Origin: an uncultured Prevotella sp.
GTDB taxonomy: Bacteria > Bacteroidota > Bacteroidia > Bacteroidales > Bacteroidaceae
Assembly: GCA_944320195.1 (NCBI GenBank)
Contig: CALUGP010000002.1
Span: 1-64,000 of the forward strand
DNA: 64,000 nt
Direction: 5' to 3'
Positions 33,861 to 42,955 of the stretch are shown here, in pieces. The notes under the pieces are model-generated. The model had not been told where the DNA came from. It saw only the letters and a program-made list of their open reading frames with translations, and did no database searches. A program made the position numbers and the translations under genes. Numbering within the stretch: the stretch's first letter is position 1; every line of letters starts with the position of its first letter.

Positions 33861-35195
33861 TCATCTGAAAAACACTTCTTCTCCGCGACATGACGCGTCA
33901 AAACGGCCGTTGTCAAGTATGTGACGGCCGTTGCAAAAGGTGTGTTCCACACGCCATCCGAACGTATGCCCCGTCATGGGCGACCATCCGCATTTGCTCT
34001 GTATGTCGCTTTCGGCCACCGTCCAGGGACTGTCCGGGCGCACTATTGCCAGGTCTGCCTTGTATCCTTTGCGTATAAATCCGCGCTTGCGGACATCGAA
34101 CAACTTAGCCGGGCGGTGGCACATAAGCTCTGCCACACGCTCGACAGTCAACACGCCATGGTCAACAAGTTCGAGCATTGAGACAAGCGAGAACTGTATC
34201 ATCGGCATACCTGACGCCGCCTTGGCGCATCCGCCATGCTTGTCAGCCATAAGATGCGGCGCATGGTCTGTCCCTACAACTGCTATACGGCCGTCTGTCA
34301 GAGCACGCCGCAATGCCTCACGGTCTGCCTCCGACTTCACAGCGGGGTTGCATTTGATGAGAGTTCCCAGTCTTTCATAGTCCTTGTCACAAAAGAAGAG
34401 ATGGGCAACTACGGCTTCGGCTGTTATTTTTGGCATGGCGTCTGTCCACGGTTCGAACAGTGAAAGTTCGCGTGCCGTGGTGAGATGGGCCACATGCAGG
34501 CGGGCATTGTGCTTCCGGGCGAGCCTCACAGCCAGTTCTGTCGACTTGTAACAAGCCTCCCCACTGCGTATCTCTGGATGGTGAGCCACGTCGGGATCTT
34601 CGCCATACCGTTCCTTGGCACTGCGCATATTGTCGTTTATCAGACCTGTATCCTCACAATGCGCCATGACCGGAACGGGCGCGGTGGAGAAAATCTTGTC
34701 GAGCGCTTCCGCCCTGTCTACAAGCATGTTGCCCGTGGACGAGCCCATGAAAAGCTTTATTCCGGGCACGCGATGGATGTCAAGCTTGCCGAAAGAGTCG
34801 GCGTTCGTGTTTGTCGCCCCGTAGAAAAACGAGTAATTCACGTGGCTGTCGCGTGCGGCGATGGCGCGTTTCACTTCGAGTGCGAGCGGCGTGGTGGTCT
34901 GCGGAACGGTGTTGGGCATGTCAAAATATGTCGTCACTCCGCCGTAGGCTGCCGCCCGGCTTTCGCTCTCAATGTCGGCTTTTGCCGTCAATCCCGGTTC
35001 ACGGAAGTGCACGTGGTCGTCTATTATGCCGGGCAACACGAAGCACCCCGTGGCATCGACGGTGTCGTCAAACTGCCCACGGGGTGCGTCATTATTTCCC
35101 AATATGTCTGAGATGCAATCGTCTTCTATCACGATTGACCCTTTGAACGCCTTTCCTTCGTTTACTATCGTAGCGTTTTTTATCAGTGATTTCAT
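33861..35195 (-). CDS. pyrC: dihydroorotase (class I)
   Basis: 444 residues. Dihydroorotase cyclises carbamoyl-aspartate in pyrimidine synthesis. Zinc ligands are visible in DDHVHFREPG, the carboxylated Lys probably in IKLFMGSSTGNMLV, VMAHCEDT, LHVAHLTTA and the catalytic Asp in GTDHAPH. It belongs to the class I, allantoinase-like group. It is probably co-transcribed with the DUF4369 gene 39 bp upstream; the neighbours do not form a pyrimidine operon. Confidence 0.95.
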   Translation of the reverse strand: MKSLIKNATIVNEGKAFKGSIVIEDDCISDILGNNDAPRGQFDDTVDATGCFVLPGIIDDHVHFREPGLTAKADIESESRAAAYGGVTTYFDMPNTVPQTTTPLALEVKRAIAARDSHVNYSFFYGATNTNADSFGKLDIHRVPGIKLFMGSSTGNMLVDRAEALDKIFSTAPVPVMAHCEDTGLINDNMRSAKERYGEDPDVAHHPEIRSGEACYKSTELAVRLARKHNARLHVAHLTTARELSLFEPWTDAMPKITAEAVVAHLFFCDKDYERLGTLIKCNPAVKSEADREALRRALTDGRIAVVGTDHAPHLMADKHGGCAKAASGMPMIQFSLVSMLELVDHGVLTVERVAELMCHRPAKLFDVRKRGFIRKGYKADLAIVRPDSPWTVAESDIQSKCGWSPMTGHTFGWRVEHTFCNGRHILDNGRFDASCRGEEVFFR

Positions 35196-35234
35196 AATTC
35201 GTTGTATGGCTCTTGCATGCCTTTCGGCCCGTGG

Positions 35235-36035
35235 TCATTGTTCGGCGGCAACCGTGGAATCGGCCACCGTCATTCCGGGAGAGGCCAATTCGTTGGGCGT
35301 GGGTATGTTTTCAGGCTGTGGACTTACGTCTCCCGGCATTGCCGTTCCGTTCATAATGGCCTGGTTCTGCTGGGCCTTGCGGTAGTAGTCGCTGACATAC
35401 GGGTCGTTCTTGAACTTGTCGGTGGCTTTGCTCATGATGTCTTCTATCCACGGGGACAGTTCCGGATAGCGGTGGCCGGCCGTAACCATGAAGAACACTC
35501 CGGGGCCGAGCACGTTGTCAAAGTTCTCAACTATGAACGATGTCACGAGCTTGTCTTCGCGCTCCGCTATCTTGCTTGCCTTCTCGGCCAGGTGCATGTT
35601 CACCTCGTTAAGGTCTTTGCCGTCCATTATGGCCTGGCTCTGCAGGTGGCCAAGCTCGCTGACCTCGCTTTCCAGCTGCTTGTATTTCTCGATGAACTTG
35701 AACAGTTTTTCGTTAAGCGGAGTGCCGCTTACCTTCTGCTGCGTGTTGTCTATCTTTATCAGAATCTCGCCTTTCTCGAGCACTACGGGCATCAGTCCCT
35801 CGTCGTCCATGAACAGAGTGACGAGCCTTGTGGAGTCAAGCGTGCCGGTAAAGCGGAATTCTCCATGCACAATGTCGCACGAGTCAATGTTTTTCAGGTC
35901 TGCGCCGTCGTATGCCTTAAGGAAGAGCATCCTGCCGTCCAGTGTCGGGACGTTGGACGAACCTTCAATATTATATGTATTCGCGCATGATGCAAACGTC
36001 AACACGGCGAGCAGAGCGTAAAGTGTCTTCATCAT
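35235..36035 (-). CDS. DUF4369 domain-containing lipoprotein
   Basis: 266 residues, with a lipoprotein signal (LLAVLTFASC). The N-terminal DUF4369 domain is seen as IEGSSNVPTLDGRMLFLKAYD and GEFRFTGTLDSTRLVTLFMDDE, then a helical region (KLFKFIEKYKQLESEVSEL). In many homologues a thioredoxin domain follows; here only a short C-terminal tail rich in Pro and Thr is present. The role is unknown, possibly related to periplasmic redox lipoproteins. TACTTTTG at 36058-36065 is a likely -7 box. Confidence 0.85.
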   Translation of the reverse strand: MMKTLYALLAVLTFASCANTYNIEGSSNVPTLDGRMLFLKAYDGADLKNIDSCDIVHGEFRFTGTLDSTRLVTLFMDDEGLMPVVLEKGEILIKIDNTQQKVSGTPLNEKLFKFIEKYKQLESEVSELGHLQSQAIMDGKDLNEVNMHLAEKASKIAEREDKLVTSFIVENFDNVLGPGVFFMVTAGHRYPELSPWIEDIMSKATDKFKNDPYVSDYYRKAQQNQAIMNGTAMPGDVSPQPENIPTPNELASPGMTVADSTVAAEQ

Positions 36036-36251
36036 AAATGAGTATTATAAGCAGGCACAAAAGTACAATGTATTGCCGATGTACGGAAAATTTTTTATGC
36101 TATTTAAAACAAAACCGCTGTCTTTTATAGTTTTTTTAGCTGCCAGGGCTTGCGCCACAGGCACAGCCAAAGTGGGCGCATGCAGTTGCCGTGGCGACAC
36201 GTGCATGCCGCGTGAACATAGGCGGCGGGTCGTGTCAAGGCGGCATAATGT

Positions 36252-36686
36252 TCATTCGTCAGTGCCCGGCATGTTCTTTTTCAGTTCGTGTGATATGCGG
36301 TGAGTGGTGTATATCTCGATAATCGCGGCCACGAGCAGTATTATCACCCAGTTGTTGTGTATGTATGTGACGTAGTGGTAGTATCCGTCGGGTATGTATT
36401 TTACGAACAACGGCATCAGTACGTGGTAATTGTTCTCAAGCATAAGGGCGGCCGACAGCATGAACAAGGCGTCGCCCACAGACATTATCCTGCGCAGGCG
36501 TTTCAGCGTGGCGTCGCGTCCGCCGTATGTCTGCCTGAGCTGCATCGCGGCGAAAGCCACGGCGCCCACGGCAAAAATCCACGGCGACACGCCCTGTATT
36601 CCAAACACGTAAAGCCCCGCTCCTACAACCATCAGGAAGGCCCCGGCAAGCAGTATTGCGGCCTCGGTTTTAGTCAGTTGTCTCAT
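36252..36686 (-). CDS. small membrane protein, four transmembrane segments
   Basis: 144 residues with about four hydrophobic segments (residues 9-27, 31-48, 68-85, 110-130). It contains no recognised catalytic motif. It overlaps the FtsB-like gene by 17 nt and is in the same operon. The protein looks like an uncharacterised Bacteroidota inner-membrane protein; the function is not inferred. Confidence 0.75.
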   Translation of the reverse strand: MRQLTKTEAAILLAGAFLMVVGAGLYVFGIQGVSPWIFAVGAVAFAAMQLRQTYGGRDATLKRLRRIMSVGDALFMLSAALMLENNYHVLMPLFVKYIPDGYYHYVTYIHNNWVIILLVAAIIEIYTTHRISHELKKNMPGTDE

Positions 36687-37005
36687 TGTTGTTGTCTTCT
36701 TTCTTCTTGTCGTCGCTTAAAACGAATATGTCTTCGTCGTCAGCCTTCATGAAATACCGTTCGCGCGCAATCTTCGTTATGGCTTTCGGGTTGCGCTGCA
36801 GTTCCTTGAGCATGTGCTCGTCTTTCTCGTATTGCGCGTTGTAAGCGTCAATCTCGGCCTTCATCCCGCGCACGAGCATGCGGTTCTGCACATGCTTCAG
36901 TATGCTGTTCTCGCCGACAAAACCTACAAAGACTACTCCAAGCACGGAGACGATGAGGTATTTTTTGCGGCTTATGAATTTCCAAAAAGAGTATCGGCGG
37001 TTCAT
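36670..37005 (-). CDS. septum formation initiator (FtsB/DivIC-like)
   Basis: 111 residues from the ATG at 37005. The reading frame is open upstream to 37233, but that part runs through a repeat cluster and a promoter and is not coding. A single membrane segment (about residues 17-34) is followed by a coiled-coil region (MKAEIDAYNAQYEKDEHML) and a conserved IARERYFMKADDEDIF block, as in FtsB/DivIC division proteins that act with FtsL and FtsQ. A second possible start is at 37014. Confidence 0.85.
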   Translation of the reverse strand: MNRRYSFWKFISRKKYLIVSVLGVVFVGFVGENSILKHVQNRMLVRGMKAEIDAYNAQYEKDEHMLKELQRNPKAITKIARERYFMKADDEDIFVLSDDKKKEDNNNETTD

Positions 37006-37027
37006 ATATCCCATTTGATTACGCCTG

Positions 37028-37057
37028 CAAAGATAGCGCAATTCGGCCGAAGCACAA
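37028..37057 (-). promoter_or_regulatory. promoter of the FtsB-like gene
   Basis: On the minus strand TTG (37055-37057), 19 bp, TATCTTTG (37028-37035). It lies 22 bp before the start at 37005, and confirms that the upstream open frame is not translated. Confidence 0.7.
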
Positions 37058-37166
37058 AATAAAAGAGGGCGAAACGAACATTTATTTTGCTCTTTCCGCA
37101 TGCAGGGAGCAATGCCATTGCCGGACCATACGGCCGAGCCGTAAACGAGCCTCGTGCATGACGGCA

Positions 37167-37257
37167 GTGCGAAAGGCCGTCTTTCGCATTCCAAAAGGCC
37201 GTCTTTCAGACGGTAAAAGGGCATCTTTCGCACGCTAAAAGACGGCCTTTTGCAAAG
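37167..37257. repeat. GGCCGTC repeat cluster e
   Basis: Units GCGAAAGGCCGTCTTTCGC, CCAAAAGGCCGTCTTTCAG, a variant TAAAAGGGCATCTTTCGC and CTAAAAGACGGCCTTTTGC. It lies between the divergent FtsB-like gene and hut operon. The remaining gap to the hut promoter holds no gene I can support. Confidence 0.85.
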
Positions 37258-37469
37258 CGTCTGACTTGCAGCTGAATATCAGGCAGTTACAGAGCACGCC
37301 GGCACAGGTGTCCGTAAAAGAGCCGTCAACGGCGTAAAACTTACTTTTTGACAGTCCGCGCACGCTTTTCACGCATCATTCACGCTGCGCCACGGCCGTA
37401 TCCACGCACTACGGCAACGCCGCTCTTGCAAAATGTTTTTTGCCGCCACTGCTATTTTCACGTTTTTTC

Positions 37470-37500
37470 TTGCACCTTTTATATAAAAGCACTATCTTTG
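37470..37500 (+). promoter_or_regulatory. hut operon promoter
   Basis: TTG at 37470-37472, 20 bp, TATCTTTG at 37493-37500, an ideal Bacteroidota promoter. The leader to ftcD is about 100 nt, with no clear operator or riboswitch seen. Confidence 0.7.
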
Positions 37501-37604
37501 CAAGATGGGTAGGACTGGCGTTGAAACACCATGCCTGCACTTGTCTTTTTAAACACCTTATTTATATACAAAGAACTTTAAACTACATATTTTGATTTGA
37601 CGCT

Positions 37605-39323
37605 ATGGCAAAAACAAGGCAGATTGTAGAGTGTGTACCCAACTTCAGCGAGGGTCGCGACAAGGCTGTAATCAAGCAAATCACTGACGTCATCGAGGCG
37701 TCTGAAGGCGTAAAGCTGCTCGATGTGGACCCGGGCGAGGCGACCAACCGCACGGTTGTGACCTTCGTGGGCAGTCCCGAGGCGGTGGTCGAGGCGGCCT
37801 TCAAGGCCGTGAAAAAGGCCGGCGAAGTGATAGACATGCGCCGCCACCACGGCGCACATCCGCGCATGGGGGCGACAGACGTGCTTCCGCTCGTGCCCGT
37901 CAGCGGCATAACTCTGGAAGAGTGCGCCCAGCTGGCACGCAAACTGGCCGAACGCATAGCTGCAGAATTAAGCATACCATGCTACTGCTACGAGGCGGCT
38001 GCGATGAAACCAGGGCGACGCAACCTGGCCGTATGCCGCAAGGGTGAGTATGAGGCGCTGCCTGAGAGAATGACAGACGAGGCCGAGCAGCCTGACTACG
38101 GCGCACGCCCGTTCGACGAAGGTGTTGCACGCACCGGATGCACGGCCGTAGGAGCGCGCGACTTCCTCATCGCCGTAAACTTCAACCTCAACACCACGTC
38201 AACACGACGAGCCAACGCCATAGCGTTCGACGTGCGCGAGAAAGGCCGCCCGGAGCGCATCGGCAACCCCATAACCGGCGAGATAAAGAGGGACGAAAAC
38301 GGGATGCCTATAATGCGTCCCGGCACACTGAAAGGTACGAAGGCCATCGGATGGTTCATCAAGGAATATGGCATTGCCCAGGTTTCGATGAACATCACCG
38401 ACATCAACGCCACTCCCCTGCACACAGCTTTCGACGAAGTGAGCCGCGCGGCGCAGGCCCGCGGCCTGCGCGTTACTGGCACTGAAATAGTAGGATTGGT
38501 ACCTGAGCGCGCCGTGACGGATGCCGGAAAATACTTCCTGCGCAAGCAACACCGCTCCACAGGAATACCCAAGGAAGACATACTGAACATCGCAATAAAG
38601 TCGATGGGGCTTGACGACCTGCGTCCGTTCGTGCCCCAAGAGAAGATTGTCGAGTACATGCTCGATGCCGATAACACCAAGGCAGACAAGCTGACGGCAC
38701 TCACCGTGAAAGGCTTTGCCGACGAGACGCTGCGCGAGTCGCCCGCTCCCGGCGGCGGTTCGGTAGCCGCCTACATGGGTGCTTTGGGTGCAGCCCTGGG
38801 CACGATGGTGGCCAACCTTTCTGCTCACAAACCCGGATGGGACGACCGTTGGGAAGAGTTCAGCCGCTGGGCGGACAAGGGTGTCGAGCTGGAAGAAGAG
38901 CTGCTGCGCCTCGTTGATGAGGACACGGAGGCCTTCAACCGCATAATGGCCGCCTTCTCCATGCCCAAGAGCACCGAAGAGGACAAACGCCTGCGCTCCG
39001 AGGCGATACAAGGCGCGACGCTGTTTGCCGCCAAAGTGCCGTTGGAAACCATGAAAACATCGTTCAAGGCATTTGAGATATGCAAGGCCATGGCCGAGAC
39101 TGGCAACCCGGCAAGCGTTTCCGATGCAGGCGTTGGCGCGCTTGCCGCACGAGCGGCGGTGCTCGGCGCAGGTCTTAACGTCAAGATCAACGCCTCTTCA
39201 TTGAAGGACAAGGCGCAGGCGGAAGCCCTTGTCAACGAGGCAAATCACTTAATGAAAGAGGCGGAAAAGGCGGAAAAGGAAATTATGACAATCGTTGAAA
39301 AAACAATAAATAAGGATATATAA
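37605..39323 (+). CDS. ftcD: bifunctional formimidoyltransferase-cyclodeaminase
   Basis: 572 residues, the length of the fused enzyme. The N-terminal glutamate formimidoyltransferase spans about residues 1-330 (IVECVPNFSEGRD, RHHGAHPRMGATD, GWFIKEYGIAQVSMNITD). The C-terminal cyclodeaminase spans about 365-570 (FADETLRESPAPGGGSVAAYMGAL). It moves the formimino group from formimino-glutamate to tetrahydrofolate and converts it to methenyl-THF, ending histidine breakdown without HutG. First gene of the operon; hutU starts 2 nt after the stop. Confidence 0.95.
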   Translation: MAKTRQIVECVPNFSEGRDKAVIKQITDVIEASEGVKLLDVDPGEATNRTVVTFVGSPEAVVEAAFKAVKKAGEVIDMRRHHGAHPRMGATDVLPLVPVSGITLEECAQLARKLAERIAAELSIPCYCYEAAAMKPGRRNLAVCRKGEYEALPERMTDEAEQPDYGARPFDEGVARTGCTAVGARDFLIAVNFNLNTTSTRRANAIAFDVREKGRPERIGNPITGEIKRDENGMPIMRPGTLKGTKAIGWFIKEYGIAQVSMNITDINATPLHTAFDEVSRAAQARGLRVTGTEIVGLVPERAVTDAGKYFLRKQHRSTGIPKEDILNIAIKSMGLDDLRPFVPQEKIVEYMLDADNTKADKLTALTVKGFADETLRESPAPGGGSVAAYMGALGAALGTMVANLSAHKPGWDDRWEEFSRWADKGVELEEELLRLVDEDTEAFNRIMAAFSMPKSTEEDKRLRSEAIQGATLFAAKVPLETMKTSFKAFEICKAMAETGNPASVSDAGVGALAARAAVLGAGLNVKINASSLKDKAQAEALVNEANHLMKEAEKAEKEIMTIVEKTINKDI

Positions 39324-39325
39324 TT

Positions 39326-41341
39326 ATGACAAAAGAGGAATTTGCAGCGGACATACGCGCCGGAATACCTGACGTGTTGCCCGAACCGATGCCTTATGAC
39401 ACCGAGATAAACCATGCGCCGAAACGCAAAGACATACTTACCAAGGAGGAAAAGAAACTTGCGTTGCGCAACGCCTTGAGGTATTTTCCAAAGAAGTTCC
39501 ACGCCACGCTGGCGCCGGAGTTCGCCGAAGAGCTGGAGAAGTACGGCCGCATTTACATGTACCGCTTCCGTCCGAAGTACGAGATGTACGCCCGTCCGAT
39601 TGACGAATATCCGCACAAGTCGCTCCAGGCGGCCGCCATCATGCTGATGATACAGAACAACCTGAACCCTGCTGTGGCGCAACATCCGCACGAACTCATC
39701 ATCTACGGCGGCAACGGAGCCATCTTCCAGAACTGGGCGCAGTACCGCCTGACGATGAAATACCTTAGCGAAATGACCGACGAGCAGACCCTCGTGATGT
39801 ATTCCGGCCATCCGCTCGGCCTCTTCCCGTCGCACAAGAACGCTCCGCGCGTGGTCGTTACAAACGGCATGGTCATCCCGAATTACTCGAAACCGGACGA
39901 CTGGGAGCGCATGAACGCCCTCGGAGTGAGCCAATACGGACAGATGACGGCAGGCTCTTACATGTACATCGGGCCTCAGGGCATAGTCCACGGAACAACG
40001 ATAACCGTGATGAACGCCGCCCGCATGCAGCTGAAGAAGCAGCCCGGACGCAAGGATATACACGGAATGCTGTTCGTATCATCGGGTCTCGGCGGCATGT
40101 CCGGCGCACAGCCGAAAGCCGGCAACATAGCCGGAGTGATAAGCGTTGTGGCCGAAATCAATCCGCTTGCAGCCCGGAAGCGTTACGACCAGGGCTGGGT
40201 TGACGAGCTTCACACAAGTCTTGACGAGCTTATTCCTTCCGTCCGCAAGGCTGTCGAGGAAAAGAAAACGGTGTCGATGGCTTACGTCGGCAACGTGGTT
40301 GACCTGTGGGAACGCCTTGCGGAGGAAAACATCAAAGTTGACTTGGGCAGCGACCAGACTTCACTTCACAATCCCTGGGCCGGCGGCTACTATCCCGTAG
40401 GAATGACCTTGGAAGAGTCAAAGAAGATGATGGCCGACGACCCGGACGAGTTCCGCAAGCGTGTGCAGGCTTCATTGCGACGCCAAGTGGCAGCAATCAA
40501 CAAGCTGACGGAGCGCGGAATGTACTTCTTCGACTACGGCAACGCCTTCCTTCTCCAGTCAGAACGCGCCGGAGCGGACATCATGGGAGCAGACGGCAAG
40601 TTCCGTTATCCGTCATACGTGCAGGACATCATGGGCCCGATGTTCTTCGATTACGGCTTCGGCCCGTTCCGTTGGGTGTGCACTTCAGGCGACCCGAAGG
40701 ATCTTGAAGCCACTGACCGCATAGCTGCCGAAGTGTTGGAGGAAATCAAGAAAACTGCTCCTGACGAGATAATAGGGCAGATGGATGACAACATCCATTG
40801 GATAAAAGAGGCCGGACGCAACCACCTTGTAGTAGGTTCGCAGGCCAGAATCCTATACGCCGACGCCGAGGGACGCACCAAAATAGCCCTTGCTTTCAAC
40901 GAGGCTATCAAGCGCGGAGAGATAACCCGTCCCGTCGTTCTTGGCCGCGACCATCACGATGTGTCGGGAACTGACTCGCCGTTCCGCGAGACCAGCAACA
41001 TATACGACGGCTCTCAGTTCTGCGCAGACATGGCCGTGCAGAACGTAATCGGCGACTCTTTCCGTGGCGCTACGTGGGTGTCGCTCCACAACGGAGGCGG
41101 AGTCGGTTGGGGAGAGGTCATCAACGGTGGCTTCGGAATGGTCATCGACGGCGGCGAAGACAGTGCCCACCACATCCGCGAGATGCTCTTCTGGGATGTG
41201 AACAACGGCATAGCACGCCGCAGTTGGGCGCGTAACGAGGGCTCAATGCATAGCATAGTGCGAGAAATGGAGCGCACACCGGGACTTAAAGTCACAATGC
41301 CCAACCTCGTGGAGGACGACGTTATAAATGGAATATATTAA
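39326..41341 (+). CDS. hutU: urocanate hydratase (urocanase)
   Basis: 671 residues, the longer, eukaryote-like form instead of the roughly 556-residue proteobacterial one. It converts urocanate to imidazolonepropionate with a tightly bound NAD. Conserved parts include ELIIYGGNGAIFQNWAQY, QMTAGSYMYIGPQGIVHG, GLGGMSGAQPKAGN, LGSDQTSLHNPWAGGYYPVG and HNGGGVGWGEV. It lies right after ftcD. Its stop codon touches an inverted repeat that separates it from hutH. Confidence 0.97.
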   Translation: MTKEEFAADIRAGIPDVLPEPMPYDTEINHAPKRKDILTKEEKKLALRNALRYFPKKFHATLAPEFAEELEKYGRIYMYRFRPKYEMYARPIDEYPHKSLQAAAIMLMIQNNLNPAVAQHPHELIIYGGNGAIFQNWAQYRLTMKYLSEMTDEQTLVMYSGHPLGLFPSHKNAPRVVVTNGMVIPNYSKPDDWERMNALGVSQYGQMTAGSYMYIGPQGIVHGTTITVMNAARMQLKKQPGRKDIHGMLFVSSGLGGMSGAQPKAGNIAGVISVVAEINPLAARKRYDQGWVDELHTSLDELIPSVRKAVEEKKTVSMAYVGNVVDLWERLAEENIKVDLGSDQTSLHNPWAGGYYPVGMTLEESKKMMADDPDEFRKRVQASLRRQVAAINKLTERGMYFFDYGNAFLLQSERAGADIMGADGKFRYPSYVQDIMGPMFFDYGFGPFRWVCTSGDPKDLEATDRIAAEVLEEIKKTAPDEIIGQMDDNIHWIKEAGRNHLVVGSQARILYADAEGRTKIALAFNEAIKRGEITRPVVLGRDHHDVSGTDSPFRETSNIYDGSQFCADMAVQNVIGDSFRGATWVSLHNGGGVGWGEVINGGFGMVIDGGEDSAHHIREMLFWDVNNGIARRSWARNEGSMHSIVREMERTPGLKVTMPNLVEDDVINGIY

Positions 41342-41438
41342 TTAAGAATTAAGAGTTAAGAATTAAGAAAAATACCATTCATGGATGAAAAAACGGCAGG
41401 GCATATTTTCTTAATTCTTAACTCTTAATTCTTAATTC
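41340..41438. repeat. AATTAAG-type inverted repeat between hutU and hutH
   Basis: Arms of about 35 bp (41340-41375 and 41403-41438) built of AATTAAGAATTAAGAGTTAAG. It lies between two co-directional genes of one pathway, where it could lower transcription of hutH and hutI or protect the upstream message. Confidence 0.75.
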
Positions 41439-41461
41439 CACAAATAAAAAACTATTGTATT

Positions 41462-42955
41462 ATGGTTCACCAAATATCAGCCGAGCATCTTACCATAGAG
41501 CGCATCGGCGAAATAATCAACAACGGTTATAAAATTGAGTTGAGCGACGATGCCAAGCAACGTATTGTACGCTGTCGCGAATACCTTGACAAGAAGATTG
41601 CGGAAACAAAAGCCCCTATTTACGGAGTAACCACCGGCTTCGGCTCTCTCTGCAACGTGTCAATAGGCAAAGACCATCTGGCCCAGTTGCAGATAAACCT
41701 TATGATGTCTCACGCTTGCGGCACGGGCGACCGTGTGCCAAATGAGATTGTGAAGATAATGATGCTGCTGAAAATACAGTCGCTCAGCTATGGATATTCA
41801 GGCTGCAAGCTCGACACGGTAGAGCGTCTTGTTGACTTTTTCAACAACGATGTTTACCCGATTGTCTACATGCAAGGCTCTCTCGGAGCGTCAGGCGACC
41901 TTGTTCCGCTGGCCCACATGTCGCTGCCTCTTGTCGGACTGGGCGAAGCGGAGTATAAAGGCAAAGTGATGACTGGCGCAGATGTGCTTAGGAAAAACGG
42001 ATGGAAACCAATTCAGCTTGCATCGAAAGAAGGTCTTGCGCTGCTCAACGGCACGCAGAATATGGGCGCGTTCGCCGTTTGGGCGATACTTAACAGCCGG
42101 CGTTTGAGCGACTGGGCTGACATCATTGCCGCCATGTCGCTTGACGCTTATTGCGGACTTGTAGAGCCGTTCACCGACGCCGTTCACCAGGTGCGCCCCC
42201 ACAAGGGACAGATTGAGACCGCCAGGCGTATGCGCGAACTGCTTGAAGGCAGTGAAATTGTGGAAAAACCGAAATCATACGTGCAAGACCCGTATTCGTT
42301 CCGTTGCATTCCGCAGGTGCACGGGGCGATGAAAGACACTTTGGACTATGTTTGTTCGGTCATTGATACGGAGATAAACTCAGCCACTGACAACCCCACC
42401 GTTTGCCCCGACGACGACATTATAATATCAGCCGGCAACTTCCACGGCGAGCCGATAGCATTGCCGATGGACTTTCTCGCCATCGCCGTGAGCGAGCTTG
42501 CCAACATTTCGGAGCGCAGGATATACAAACTCGTTTCCGGCACACGCGGTCTGCCGAGCTTCCTCGTGGCCAATCCGGGCGTGAACAGCGGCTTCATGAT
42601 AACCCAGTACACCGCGGCATCGGTGGTAAGCCTGAACAAGAGCCTCTGCACTCCGTCCTCGGTGGACAGCATTCCGTCAAGCCAAGGACAGGAAGACCAT
42701 GTCAGCATGGGCGCGAACGCCGCCATTAAATTATATAAGGTGGTGCTCAACACGGAGCGCGTGCTCGCCATCGAGCTGTTCAACGCCGCCCAGGCTTTGG
42801 AGTTCCGCCGCCCGTTGAAGTCATCGCCGGTCATTCATCGCGTATTTAAAGCTTACCGCGAGGTAGTGCCGTTCATAGTAAACGACGAAGTGATGTACCC
42901 CTACATAAAACATTCAATAGACTTTTTAAAGAACAATGCGCCTGCTTGTAAGTAA
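41462..42955 (+). CDS. hutH: histidine ammonia-lyase
   Basis: 497 residues. It deaminates histidine to urocanate. The MIO cofactor arises from Ala-Ser-Gly at residues 143-145 in GSLGASGDLVPLAHMSLP. Other family blocks: YGVTTGFGSL, ALLNGTQNMGAFAV, QDPYSFRCIPQVHGA, NSATDNPTV and SSQGQEDHVSMGANAA. The last 20 nt overlap hutI. It follows hutU across an inverted repeat. Confidence 0.97.
   Translation: MVHQISAEHLTIERIGEIINNGYKIELSDDAKQRIVRCREYLDKKIAETKAPIYGVTTGFGSLCNVSIGKDHLAQLQINLMMSHACGTGDRVPNEIVKIMMLLKIQSLSYGYSGCKLDTVERLVDFFNNDVYPIVYMQGSLGASGDLVPLAHMSLPLVGLGEAEYKGKVMTGADVLRKNGWKPIQLASKEGLALLNGTQNMGAFAVWAILNSRRLSDWADIIAAMSLDAYCGLVEPFTDAVHQVRPHKGQIETARRMRELLEGSEIVEKPKSYVQDPYSFRCIPQVHGAMKDTLDYVCSVIDTEINSATDNPTVCPDDDIIISAGNFHGEPIALPMDFLAIAVSELANISERRIYKLVSGTRGLPSFLVANPGVNSGFMITQYTAASVVSLNKSLCTPSSVDSIPSSQGQEDHVSMGANAAIKLYKVVLNTERVLAIELFNAAQALEFRRPLKSSPVIHRVFKAYREVVPFIVNDEVMYPYIKHSIDFLKNNAPACK

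Noticed and set aside
37006..37233. N-terminal extension of the FtsB-like reading frame
   Set aside because: The extra 76 codons run through a GGCCGTC cluster and a clear TTG-N19-TATCTTTG promoter; the normal family start is at 37005.
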